Shown one piece after another: positions 42,490 through 50,422 of a DNA stretch of 64,000 nucleotides. The notes below the pieces were generated by a model. The model made no database searches and was not told the DNA's origin. It worked only from the letters and a program-made list of their open reading frames with translations. A program made the translations under genes and the position numbers. The stretch comes from CALREJ01 sp964533375 (GTDB taxonomy: Bacteria; Patescibacteriota; Gracilibacteria; Peribacterales; Peribacteraceae). Each line of letters starts with the position of its first letter. Positions within the stretch are counted from its first letter, which is position 1. Location of the stretch: the NCBI GenBank assembly GCA_964533375.1, contig CAZHLW010000001.1, forward strand, positions 868,001 to 932,000, read 5' to 3'.

Positions 42490-42963
42490 ATGGAAAAAAT
42501 ATTATCAGACACGGAAATGGATGCATTGCTGGAATCAGAGATGTACGGACATCTTGCATGCAGCGACAACGGAAAACCCTATATCGTGCCTCTTGCATAT
42601 GTTTTCTATGAAAATGTCCTGTACGGACAGACAACGGAAGGGAGAAAAATCGAGATCCTGCGACGGAATCCACAGGTTTGCTTTCAGGTACAGCAGCAGA
42701 AAGAACGCGAGTGGAGAAGTGTCATGTGCTGGGGCACATTTGAAGAATTTGCGTTTGAACAGTCGGATGAAGTGGAAGCATCGATGATTATCGAACTCCT
42801 TACCAGCCGCTTAGGCGGTATTCAACAGAATGTCGGTATTCACATCCCGCAATACACCTTTCAAGAGAAAGCTATTCCTTTACTTGTGAATAACAGGAAA
42901 TCGACTCTGTTCCGTATTGTTGTAAGTGAAAGAACCGGAAAGCTCTACGAAGCGGACAGATAG
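42490..42963 (+). CDS. PPOX-family flavin-binding protein
   Basis: A 157-residue split-beta-barrel protein of the pyridoxamine-phosphate oxidase-like (NimA-type) family: YGHLACSDNGKPYIVPLAYVF, then EGRKIEILRRNPQVCFQV and WRSVMCWGTFEEF. These proteins bind FMN or related cofactors, and the reaction is unknown. TATTCT lies six bases before the ATG. It converges with a paralogue, one base apart. Confidence 0.82.
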   Translation: MEKILSDTEMDALLESEMYGHLACSDNGKPYIVPLAYVFYENVLYGQTTEGRKIEILRRNPQVCFQVQQQKEREWRSVMCWGTFEEFAFEQSDEVEASMIIELLTSRLGGIQQNVGIHIPQYTFQEKAIPLLVNNRKSTLFRIVVSERTGKLYEADR

Positions 42964-42964
42964 G

Positions 42965-43411
42965 CTAGGCCTTTTCTGCTTTGCCTGTTATGCGTACCGG
43001 CTTCATGCGGTATGCCACACTCTTCTGCGCATCCTTTTCCCAGCTTTTTACAATCCGGGAAACAGCCGGTTCCGTATTGTTCAAAATAGCCTGGCCATGC
43101 AGTTCTGCCATCAGAAGTTTTGCCTCCTGTGCAGTGTGGGGATCGGTCAGCTCCTCGAACGCACCCCAACAGATAACACTCTGCCATTCGTGCTCGCCGC
43201 CAATATGCTCTACCTGAATGCAGATATTGGGATTGTTGCGCATAGTATCAATCTTGTGTCCTTCGAGGGAAAAACTGTAGAGGAATCCGTCCTTGTAGAC
43301 AAAAGTGATGGGTATGACATACGGCTGACCATTGTCGACGCAGCCAAGATGTGCGTAATGGTTCTTTTTCAGAAGGTCCTCGCATTGTTTGGTAGTCAGA
43401 TCGGTTTGCAT
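42965..43411 (-). CDS. PPOX-family flavin-binding protein (paralogue)
   Basis: A 148-residue paralogue of the convergent neighbour: YAHLGCVDNGQPYVIPITFV, EGHKIDTMRNNPNICIQVEH and WQSVICWGAFEEL. TATACT seven bases before the ATG at 43411 selects this start over the in-frame one at 43441. A tail-to-tail inverted pair suggests an inverted duplication. Confidence 0.82.
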   Translation of the reverse strand: MQTDLTTKQCEDLLKKNHYAHLGCVDNGQPYVIPITFVYKDGFLYSFSLEGHKIDTMRNNPNICIQVEHIGGEHEWQSVICWGAFEELTDPHTAQEAKLLMAELHGQAILNNTEPAVSRIVKSWEKDAQKSVAYRMKPVRITGKAEKA

Positions 43412-43489
43412 AGACGCGAGTATACGCGCACCTGGACTCAAACCAAAACTCGCCTTCTACAACGGGGACATGCTTGATAAGCTGATGAC

Positions 43490-44056
43490 ATGGACTTCGC
43501 TCAATTGACCTGGAACATCGTGCCATTCCTCTCCGTACTCGTTGTCATCGGGCACGTCATTATTGCAGCTGTGGTCGCTTTGCTGGTGTATGAAGGAGTG
43601 ACAAAGAGAAAAACAAAGACAGGCGCATGGATTGGCGGAAACGGTCTGCTGCTTCTGCTCATTGTCGCATCAGTGGCAACACTGGGCAGTTTATACTTCT
43701 CTGAGGTGTCAGGATGGACCCCGTGCAAATACTGCTGGATACAGAGAATTTTCATGTATCCGCAGGTCATTCTTCTCGCAATCGCTCTGTGGAAGCGCGA
43801 CAGGAATGTCGCTCGTTACATCCTTGCACTGTGTTTGATAGGAGCGGCATACGCCGCGTACCACTACTACATTCAGATGTACGACATCATTGCCAGTCCG
43901 GCAAATCCTGCAACACCCTGTGATGCAACCGGAGAGTCCTGTGTGAAAACGCCCTTTGCCCAGTTTGGATACATCACCATACCGATGATGGCACTGACTG
44001 CATTTCTATTAAATGCGCTTGGGTCATTGATGATTATGAAAAGATTAAAGAAATAA
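43490..44056 (+). CDS. Disulfide bond formation protein DsbB-like
   Basis: A 188-residue protein with four to five membrane helices, the redox pair PCKYCW in the first outer loop and the second pair CDATGESC in the second. This is the DsbB plan for re-oxidising a DsbA partner with quinone or another acceptor. It would supply oxidising power for the Cys-rich surface proteins in this window. No DsbA is encoded here. An extra N-terminal helix precedes the usual start. Confidence 0.85.
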   Translation: MDFAQLTWNIVPFLSVLVVIGHVIIAAVVALLVYEGVTKRKTKTGAWIGGNGLLLLLIVASVATLGSLYFSEVSGWTPCKYCWIQRIFMYPQVILLAIALWKRDRNVARYILALCLIGAAYAAYHYYIQMYDIIASPANPATPCDATGESCVKTPFAQFGYITIPMMALTAFLLNALGSLMIMKRLKK

Positions 44057-44134
44057 TTGTACATCCGCATCGCATAGATGTTGTAATAACGTCTGAATAG
44101 GACACTATTTATTGTACTGTGGTAGACTACGCCC

Positions 44135-44323
44135 ATGACACCATTCTTCAGGAGTTTCGGAGGCGCCATCATCTCGCTCATTGCAGCCATTGCCATGATT
44201 GCGACTGCGTATTTTGGAAAGGGTACAGCCTATGAAAATACCTGGCTCTATATTATCGGCGTCCTCCCCATTGTCCTTACGGCTTGGGAAATGTATGTAA
44301 AAAAGAAAAGGAAAGATCAATAA
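44135..44323 (+). CDS. Small membrane protein
   Basis: A 62-residue protein with two membrane helices and a basic end (YVKKKRKDQ). No family recognised. TAGACT lies six bases before the ATG, which supports expression. Stands alone between dsbB-like and DUF2200 genes. Confidence 0.55.
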   Translation: MTPFFRSFGGAIISLIAAIAMIATAYFGKGTAYENTWLYIIGVLPIVLTAWEMYVKKKRKDQ

Positions 44324-44351
44324 AGCAAAACAGTCGTGTTACAATAAAATC

Positions 44352-44735
44352 ATGAAGCAGGCAGATCCCACCAAAAAACCCCGCGTCTTCACGATGAGCT
44401 TCGCACGCATCTACCCGATGTACATTGCGAAGGCGGAGAAGAAAGGGCGTACGAAGAAAGAAGTGGATGAATGTCTTTGCTGGCTGCTTGGCTATACACA
44501 AAAAGGTCTGGAACGTCAGTTAAAGAAAGAAGCTGATCTTGAGACATTTATGACCGAAGCACCGAAGCCCAATCCGCTGCGGTCGCTGATCCGGGGGGTG
44601 GTGTGCGGTGTGCGCGTGGAAGACATCAAAGATCCGACTATGCAGACAATGCGCTATATGGATAAGCTGATTGATGAGCTGGCGAAGGGCAGGCCGATGG
44701 AAAAGATTTTGCGACAAAAATTGACAAATACATAA
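44352..44735 (+). CDS. DUF2200-family protein
   Basis: A 127-residue member of DUF2200: MSFARIYPMYIAKAEKKGRT, a central NPLRSLIRGVVCGVRVEDI and the C-terminal DPTMQTMRYMDKLIDELAKG. Function is unknown; it is cytoplasmic and compact. TACAAT lies six bases before the ATG. Fifty bases of its 3' end are repeated at 45463-45512 beyond the next gene. Confidence 0.82.
   Translation: MKQADPTKKPRVFTMSFARIYPMYIAKAEKKGRTKKEVDECLCWLLGYTQKGLERQLKKEADLETFMTEAPKPNPLRSLIRGVVCGVRVEDIKDPTMQTMRYMDKLIDELAKGRPMEKILRQKLTNT
44664..44713 (+). repeat. 50-bp direct repeat, copy 1 (inside DUF2200 gene)
   Basis: Encodes KLIDELAKGRPMEKILR of the DUF2200 protein. It is identical to 45463-45512 except for one base (CCGATGG against CTGATGG). 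The copies are 799 bases apart and flank the 44759-45469 gene. Confidence 0.9.
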
Positions 44736-44758
44736 AATAGGAATATATTTATAATAAT

Positions 44759-45469
44759 ATGAATGGAGAGATTGAAACCGCACGGGATTTGGAATGTCTT
44801 CATGATGAGGCAGACCTATTGGAGAAAGCCGGCTTATTGAGTGCAAACAAGGCCGAAGGAATACGGGCGAGCATTCTTTCTTCTGCTAAAACTGATTCAA
44901 TAGCAGATGCATATCGTGCGTTAGTAAGAAAATTCACAAGAGACACAGTGGATCTCGACAATCATCCGCACAAAATCGAATGGCTTTTAGATGCTCTGCA
45001 TGACTTGCGCGATGCCAAAGTCATAGACGTTGGCCTTGTTCTTTCTATCCGACTGAAAATTACAGAATTGGTACGTGCTAATGTACGAGAAAAAACAAGC
45101 GCAGAAATTCCTGCACCAGTAGATGAAAGATGGCAAAAAGATCAACAGGCTTGTATTCAGGCCGGAGTGCTACAGCAATCCATACAAAAAATATTGGACA
45201 TTCCTGTGCCGCAGTTCACACAACGCAATGCTGAAAAACAAAGTTTTTTCTCTTCCTTCAGTCTTGAATGGGGAGATACCATTGATGACCTTATCAGACA
45301 CACGCCTCAGGAAATTTTGGAGAATAATATTTGCAGTCAAAAAACTCTGGATTGGATACGGACAGCACTTTTCCTTTTTGCACGATTAAAGCTGAGAGGT
45401 GATTCCTGGGAATTTTCGGGAAATCCGGATGAGTATCGGTCACTTCTTTTTTCACAAGCTGAAAGCTGA
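44759..45469 (+). CDS. Hypothetical protein flanked by 50-bp repeats
   Basis: A 236-residue helical, probably cytoplasmic protein without recognised family (ETARDLECLHDEADLLEKAG ...). A consensus promoter TTGACA (44721-44726), 17 bases, TATATT (44744-44749) stands nine bases before the ATG. The gene is more AT-rich than its neighbours. Its stop lies inside the second repeat copy, so the gene appears to have been inserted into, or duplicated with, the DUF2200 3' end. Confidence 0.6.
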   Translation: MNGEIETARDLECLHDEADLLEKAGLLSANKAEGIRASILSSAKTDSIADAYRALVRKFTRDTVDLDNHPHKIEWLLDALHDLRDAKVIDVGLVLSIRLKITELVRANVREKTSAEIPAPVDERWQKDQQACIQAGVLQQSIQKILDIPVPQFTQRNAEKQSFFSSFSLEWGDTIDDLIRHTPQEILENNICSQKTLDWIRTALFLFARLKLRGDSWEFSGNPDEYRSLLFSQAES

Positions 45470-45512
45470 TTGATGAGCTGGCGAAGGGCAGGCTGATGGA
45501 AAAGATTTTGCG
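45463..45512 (+). repeat. 50-bp direct repeat, copy 2
   Basis: Second copy of the DUF2200 3' segment. It begins at the last sense codons of the 44759 gene and leads into unrelated sequence after GCG. It no longer belongs to an intact DUF2200 frame. Confidence 0.9.
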
Positions 45513-45566
45513 GACAGCATGAGAAAAACTTGAACACCGGTTACGTCACGCGATAAGATTGCTGCC

Positions 45567-46364
45567 GTGCCGCATCGCAACTACGGAAATGTGATCATGG
45601 TGATCGCATTGATTATCGGCCTCTTGCAGAGTGCAGTCCCCCTCGAAGCGGCTTCTGTGTCGCAGTCGATGTTACAAAGGCGAGAGGCACGATTGCAAAA
45701 ACGCCTGAACAAAACAAAAAAACTCCGGTTCGCCGCCGCATCGTCGCAATCATCTCTCTCTTCATCATCACTGTCTTCACATCCAAACAAACGGCGCGGA
45801 GGAGGAGGTGCTCCGCAGCATCCCACAGATACCGCCAGTGCCCCGATTATTCTGACTGCGCCGACAATTACCTTTGCGGATATCATTAAAAATTACGGTG
45901 CGGCAGGTTTTACACTCGCTCCGCTCTCAGACAGCAGCGGCACATTCACGTTTACATCGAGCGATACGGCGGTGGCAACCATCAGTGGCAATACCGTGAC
46001 ACTCGGCAATGCGGGAGCAACGACGATTACAGCCGTACAGGCACAGAGCGGAAACTTTCAGGAAAAAACAGTCACCGCAACGCTGACCGTGAACACCATC
46101 GCTCCAACTATTATCGCGCTCATCAATATTGCAAAAAACGCCGCCGATGCCCCATTCCTCTTACCCGATCCCACCTCCAACAGCGCTGGCGCGTTCAGTT
46201 TCACCAGTACGAATGCAGCGGTTGCAACAGTCACAGGAAGAACAGTGCTCATCACGGGTCCCGGCACCACGACGATTATTTCCACACAGGCTGCGAACGG
46301 AAACTACAAGAGCGGATCGGGCGTGACGACACTGACAGTGAGTCCAGGGCTGGAGGAAGCGTAA
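45567..46364 (+). CDS. Secreted protein with two BIG domains
   Basis: A 265-residue protein with a GTG start. A signal peptide (to about residue 30, ALIIGLLQSAVPLEAA) is followed by a basic, Ser-rich linker with KRRGGGG and two BIG domains (APTITFADIIKNYGAAGFTL..., NTIAPTIIALINIAKNAADA...). It resembles the SLH-BIG proteins at 30532, 32083 and 50423 but lacks SLH domains and the EGF-like tail. How it is retained is unclear; the basic linker may contact the wall. Confidence 0.72.
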   Translation: MPHRNYGNVIMVIALIIGLLQSAVPLEAASVSQSMLQRREARLQKRLNKTKKLRFAAASSQSSLSSSSLSSHPNKRRGGGGAPQHPTDTASAPIILTAPTITFADIIKNYGAAGFTLAPLSDSSGTFTFTSSDTAVATISGNTVTLGNAGATTITAVQAQSGNFQEKTVTATLTVNTIAPTIIALINIAKNAADAPFLLPDPTSNSAGAFSFTSTNAAVATVTGRTVLITGPGTTTIISTQAANGNYKSGSGVTTLTVSPGLEEA

Positions 46365-46369
46365 GATGA

Positions 46370-47215
46370 CTATGACTTCTTCGTGCGAACCTTCAGCACA
46401 TGTTTGCAGTATCGCTCGGTCATGAGGTCATGCAGATACTGAAACATTGTTTGATTGGTGCGCGGGACTTCCACGTAATGCGCAAGGCAGGAATACACGG
46501 ACTCTTCAGGGCTTCTGACAACTTTAGCAATCTCAGAACTGGTGCTCTGGGATGGAACTAAAAGTGGCGCAGTGTCCAAGTTCTCCAGGGAAAACGCATA
46601 GGAGTTAAACGACTTGAGCTGGAATGTTTTGTGAGCAGGAACAAATACTTCACGATGGTTCAAGCCAAAAACCTTTTCAATCTGCACGGCATCTTTGCCT
46701 GCAATATTACTGAGCTGCGAAAAAATCTGACTTACGGGTTTTTTACGCATGAGCGCTGCCATTTCTTTTGCGGGAACGGCTTCTTTTGTCTGAAACCTGT
46801 GGACACTGGGGACAGTCTCAATCAGTCCGTACATAACAGCAGTTCCATATTCCACAAAATGCTGAATGTCCCTGAATGAGTATGCGGCATCCGGGCAGTG
46901 TTCCATGTTTCTTTGAAATTCCTTGCGGATTGCAGCCAGAATACCAAGAATGACCGCATCACGGCTCTGCGGCGTTTTCAGCATCTTCTGTGTTTCTTTT
47001 TCGCCGGAGCCGTGCTCATAAAAATCTGCACAGATATCTTCAAGCAGAATCACTCTGAGAGCAGCTCGCTGCACATTATTGTCTATAGCAGGATCAAGCT
47101 TAGGTTCCTTGCTCCTTTTCAGTTTCCTGCGCGTGCTCTTTATAACTGCAAGAAGATCTGCCTTACGGTAGATATTGGGGGCACGGATGTCTTCTGAACG
47201 AGGTCCTTCTTCCAT
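46370..47215 (-). CDS. Hypothetical protein
   Basis: A 281-residue soluble protein, unrecognised, mostly helical with a basic N-terminal segment (IKSTRRKLKRSKEPKLD). TAGAAT seven bases before the ATG at 47215 fixes the start (MEEGPRSEDIRA) over the in-frame ATG at 47248. It converges with the BIG-domain gene, five bases apart. Confidence 0.5.
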   Translation of the reverse strand: MEEGPRSEDIRAPNIYRKADLLAVIKSTRRKLKRSKEPKLDPAIDNNVQRAALRVILLEDICADFYEHGSGEKETQKMLKTPQSRDAVILGILAAIRKEFQRNMEHCPDAAYSFRDIQHFVEYGTAVMYGLIETVPSVHRFQTKEAVPAKEMAALMRKKPVSQIFSQLSNIAGKDAVQIEKVFGLNHREVFVPAHKTFQLKSFNSYAFSLENLDTAPLLVPSQSTSSEIAKVVRSPEESVYSCLAHYVEVPRTNQTMFQYLHDLMTERYCKHVLKVRTKKS

Positions 47216-47262
47216 TGACACAATTCTACTATGTTTCCTTGTAAACAAAAGATGAAATCTGC

Positions 47263-47478
<216 letters not shown>

Positions 47479-47488
47479 AGAGTACGGG

Positions 47489-47989
47489 TTATACAGTTAA
47501 GTCGTTTTCCGCTTTCAGATCAATCGCATTCTGTACCAGCTTCTGAAGAACAGCGGCAAATGTGGCAATCACGAGAGGAGATGATGCGAAAGCAGCCCAC
47601 ATCAGAACAAGGCCCGGAGCATCATCTATTTCTGCCACAGTGAACATCAGCGGCATGGAGATCCAATACAGCACGCTCATACCGATTGCGGAGAATTTGA
47701 TGATGCGCAGCGCACCGATAGAGGTGTTGGAGAAGGCCTGATTCTTGTCGATTAACTGCAGGAGTCTGAACCCCTGGGAAATTGCGATGAAAAACGGGAT
47801 CGCGGAAAGGTAGAAACTGAAGAGTCCGGTGTAGAGAATAGGAGTCGGGATTCCGGGGAATTCCAGAGGAAGTCCTGTCCAGATGGACGGAAAGGCGAAG
47901 TAACAAAAGAGCAACACGCCAATGCCAATAACAATGATGGCTGCTTTCAGGAAGAGCGTGGATGCGCGCTTGAGGGGAAGAGGTTTCAT
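47489..47989 (-). CDS. DUF2975 membrane protein
   Basis: A 166-residue protein with four membrane helices, typical of DUF2975. TACAAA six bases before the ATG at 47989 supports this start rather than 48019. It lies upstream of and is probably co-transcribed with the XRE regulator. A sensory or accessory role to the regulator is assumed from conserved pairing only. Confidence 0.75.
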   Translation of the reverse strand: MKPLPLKRASTLFLKAAIIVIGIGVLLFCYFAFPSIWTGLPLEFPGIPTPILYTGLFSFYLSAIPFFIAISQGFRLLQLIDKNQAFSNTSIGALRIIKFSAIGMSVLYWISMPLMFTVAEIDDAPGLVLMWAAFASSPLVIATFAAVLQKLVQNAIDLKAENDLTV

Positions 47990-48101
47990 AAAGGCTTTGT
48001 AAAAGGAATGTGCGCACATCTAAGCACAGGTTTTATCGAATTGCAATAAAAATATATTGATCTTTGAATTATTATGATCAAAAAAATTATACGTAAAATG
48101 A

Positions 48102-48227
48102 CTACTTCGTGATGTTCTTCCGCCAGACGTACCCCTGCAGCCCATCCGGTAACTTTATATAAGCCCAGTCTTTATCTGCCGCAGTAAGAAGGGACATCGC
48201 ACTTTTTGTTTCATCAGATATAACCAT
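48102..48227 (-). pseudogene. Fragment of an SH3-like C-terminal domain
   Basis: The frame ends LLTAADKDWAYIKLPDGLQG then YVWRKNITK and stop. This matches the end of the lectin protein at 52965 (LLTIVDKDWAYVQIPSGMKG, YVLRKNLTK). No longer gene is joined to it, and the frame closes by a stop within the next gene's start region, so it is probably the remnant of a decayed surface-protein gene. The rest of 48020-48242 is AT-rich without features. Confidence 0.65.
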
Positions 48228-48242
48228 CAGAAGCAGGTCAAT

Positions 48243-48941
48243 ATGAACTCTGGAAAGGAACCTCTACACTTCCTCTCCGTGCGCTTCCCACGCTTTCACT
48301 TTGGCACCGCTATTGCGCTCGGACTTTCGATGCTGTGCATGTCCGTCGTGCCTGTGTTTGCAGATGGATTATCCGCACCGACCCTCCAAGCTTCCGTTAG
48401 TGATTCAACAATAACACTCACATGGAATGTCCCGGGAGGAACCCACCACTTCATGCTCCGCCGCGATACTGTCTCTGCCCCTGCAAACTCTTCAGCAGGA
48501 ACGCTTGTTCTAAACACTGCAGATACAAGTACGACCAGTTACAACGATACCGGTCTCGCAAACGGAACGTACTACTACAGTATTTTTGGTGTGACTGCAG
48601 GCAGCCTGTTCTCTTCTCCCGGCACCAAAGGTCCGCTCACGGTCAACGTTGTGGTTATTGAATCGTCATCGTCTTCTTCATCCGAAGCAACTGTCGTCCA
48701 TTCGGGCGGCGGCAAGCGCGGGCGTCCGGGCAGTGGTGGCGGAAAAGCTCCCACGCTGGCAGAACTGCATGCACTACGTTTGAGCGCCAATAGCGGACAT
48801 GCGGCTGCACCGAAGACCGATACTGACAGTGAATCAAAAACGCGCACCTGCGAACGCGTGATGAAGTGGTTCAGTACCGATGCAAAAATGCTCCTACGCG
48901 TGAACGAACGGCTGCTGAAGCGCTTCGGGTTTGAATGCTAG
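48243..48941 (+). CDS. Secreted FnIII protein with conserved C-terminus
   Basis: A 232-residue protein: a long signal peptide (to about 40, LGLSMLCMSVVPVFADG), one FnIII-like domain (APTLQASVSDSTITLTWNVP...), a Ser run, GGGKRGRPGSGGG and the conserved terminal unit RTCERVMKWF...RFGFEC. It is the smallest of the four proteins carrying this C-terminus, useful for defining its minimum. Its TAG shares the bases CTAG with the TAG of the convergent gene. Confidence 0.75.
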   Translation: MNSGKEPLHFLSVRFPRFHFGTAIALGLSMLCMSVVPVFADGLSAPTLQASVSDSTITLTWNVPGGTHHFMLRRDTVSAPANSSAGTLVLNTADTSTTSYNDTGLANGTYYYSIFGVTAGSLFSSPGTKGPLTVNVVVIESSSSSSSEATVVHSGGGKRGRPGSGGGKAPTLAELHALRLSANSGHAAAPKTDTDSESKTRTCERVMKWFSTDAKMLLRVNERLLKRFGFEC

Positions 48942-49333
48942 AGATTCTCGACCGAATCCGTCACTGAGAAGATTCCTTCGATGGCATACTTTTTCCAGTG
49001 ATCCGAACTCAGCATTTCAATAGGCGTGATGAGCCCGTTTGCTTTGATGCGTTCACCGGTTTCGAGAGGGGCATGTTCCTGCGACATGGTTGCGAGGTCC
49101 AGCGCGTAGTATTCGCCAACATCTGTTTTGAGTCCGTATGCACATTCCATCGTCTGCGGCCCGCTGGTATCCGCATGCGGCAGACAGACAACTTCACCAC
49201 TCAGTGTTCCGCGGTAGGATGTAATGTCTGATGGATCTCCCTGCTTCTCCGCATAGATATATGCATTGAATGCATAGAAACCAGCAACGAGAAGGATGAT
49301 GATTGCGCCAATGGCAAGGAGTGCTTTCTTCAT
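48938..49333 (-). CDS. Membrane-anchored envelope protein, likely ECF target
   Basis: A 131-residue protein with an N-terminal membrane anchor or signal (MKKALLAIGAIIILLVAGFY) and an outer domain with a Cys pair (VVCLPHADTSGPQTMEC). It is unrecognised, though the beta-rich pattern could be an OB fold. The promoter at 49342-49367 matches that of the ECF sigma factor, so it is probably induced by envelope stress. Confidence 0.6.
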   Translation of the reverse strand: MKKALLAIGAIIILLVAGFYAFNAYIYAEKQGDPSDITSYRGTLSGEVVCLPHADTSGPQTMECAYGLKTDVGEYYALDLATMSQEHAPLETGERIKANGLITPIEMLSSDHWKKYAIEGIFSVTDSVENL

Positions 49334-49341
49334 ACCTGTTT

Positions 49342-49367
49342 TTACGGATGAAATGAGAAAAGGTTAC
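49342..49367 (-). promoter_or_regulatory. Candidate ECF-dependent promoter
   Basis: On the minus strand GTAACC (49367-49362), 15 bases and CGTAA (49346-49342), then eight bases to the ATG at 49333. TGTAACCTTTT, the spacing and CGTAA are all shared with 17468-17493. Here too the mRNA would be leaderless or nearly so. Confidence 0.6.
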
Positions 49368-49377
49368 ATGTACTTTC

Positions 49378-50286
49378 CTAGTTTCCTTCTGCCGCCTTTT
49401 CCAGTGCAGCGAGATCCACCTTCTTCATAGGCATGAACGCCTGCATGGCGCGGTCGATCTTTTCCTGATTGCCACTGTTCAAGACATCTTCCATAGCAAT
49501 CGGCGAAATCTGCCAGGACACTCCGTACTTGTCTTTCATCCAGCCGCACTGTTCCGCTTCGGGTACGGCAGACAGTTTGTCCCAGTAATAATCAATCTCC
49601 TCCTGATCCTTGCAACGGACCAGAAGTGAGACCGCTTCGTTGAAACCAAATTTGTGCATGTGGCCGCTGTCCATTGCGGTAAACCACTGCCCTTCCAGCA
49701 TGAATTCCGCAAACATGATTTTGGCAGCAGGTTCGGGTGAAACACCTTCCGGGTACGGTGCAGTGAGTCCCCTCTTGGAATCCTTGAAAATGGATACGTA
49801 AAAATCAATCGCTTCATCTGCCTTGCCCGTGTTCTCACCGGTGAACATCAGCGACGGAATGATGAACGGGCGTGGCTCACCTGCGGGGTCAGTCAGGATG
49901 AGCTGCCAGGAGACGCCGTATTTATCCTGAATCCATCCGTAGTGTTTGCTGAACGGATATTCCTGCAGTTCCATCAGCACATTTCCGCCGTCACTGAGTT
50001 TTCCCCAGAGTTGATCCAAGTGTTCACGCGCATCCGCATCTTTCGATGGATCGAAATTCAGCATGAAGGAAATACACGGATTGATCTTGAACGCTGGTCC
50101 TGCGCTGATTCCCATAAAGGAATAGCCACAGAGATCGAACGAGACAATGTCGCAATCTCCTGACGGCGTATCTTTAATAACGGATTTGTGGGTAATCTTT
50201 GAACCGTTGCCGAAGGCGGCAACATAGAATTCAGCCGCCTCAACGGCCTGCGTATCGAACCAGAGGTGGGGGAGAATTTTTTGCAT
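49378..50286 (-). CDS. Two-domain VOC (PhnB-like) protein
   Basis: A 302-residue tandem duplication of the PhnB/3-demethylubiquinone methyltransferase-like VOC domain. Domain 1 begins LPHLWFDTQAVEAAEFYVAAF and domain 2 begins PSLMFTGENTGKADEAIDFY; both end with the KYGVSWQ segment. Substrate unknown. TATACT lies six bases before the ATG. The single-domain relative is at 81-506. Confidence 0.85.
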   Translation of the reverse strand: MQKILPHLWFDTQAVEAAEFYVAAFGNGSKITHKSVIKDTPSGDCDIVSFDLCGYSFMGISAGPAFKINPCISFMLNFDPSKDADAREHLDQLWGKLSDGGNVLMELQEYPFSKHYGWIQDKYGVSWQLILTDPAGEPRPFIIPSLMFTGENTGKADEAIDFYVSIFKDSKRGLTAPYPEGVSPEPAAKIMFAEFMLEGQWFTAMDSGHMHKFGFNEAVSLLVRCKDQEEIDYYWDKLSAVPEAEQCGWMKDKYGVSWQISPIAMEDVLNSGNQEKIDRAMQAFMPMKKVDLAALEKAAEGN

Positions 50287-50422
50287 TGCTTGAGTATAAC
50301 CTCTTCAGTACGGGAGCACGAGAAAATTCTCGATAAACAGGAAGTGAATCCGGATTGATGAAAAGCGAAAAACACGTTGTATTGTTTTATAGGCTTAGCA
50401 GCCGATGCTATGCTGGCCGCCG

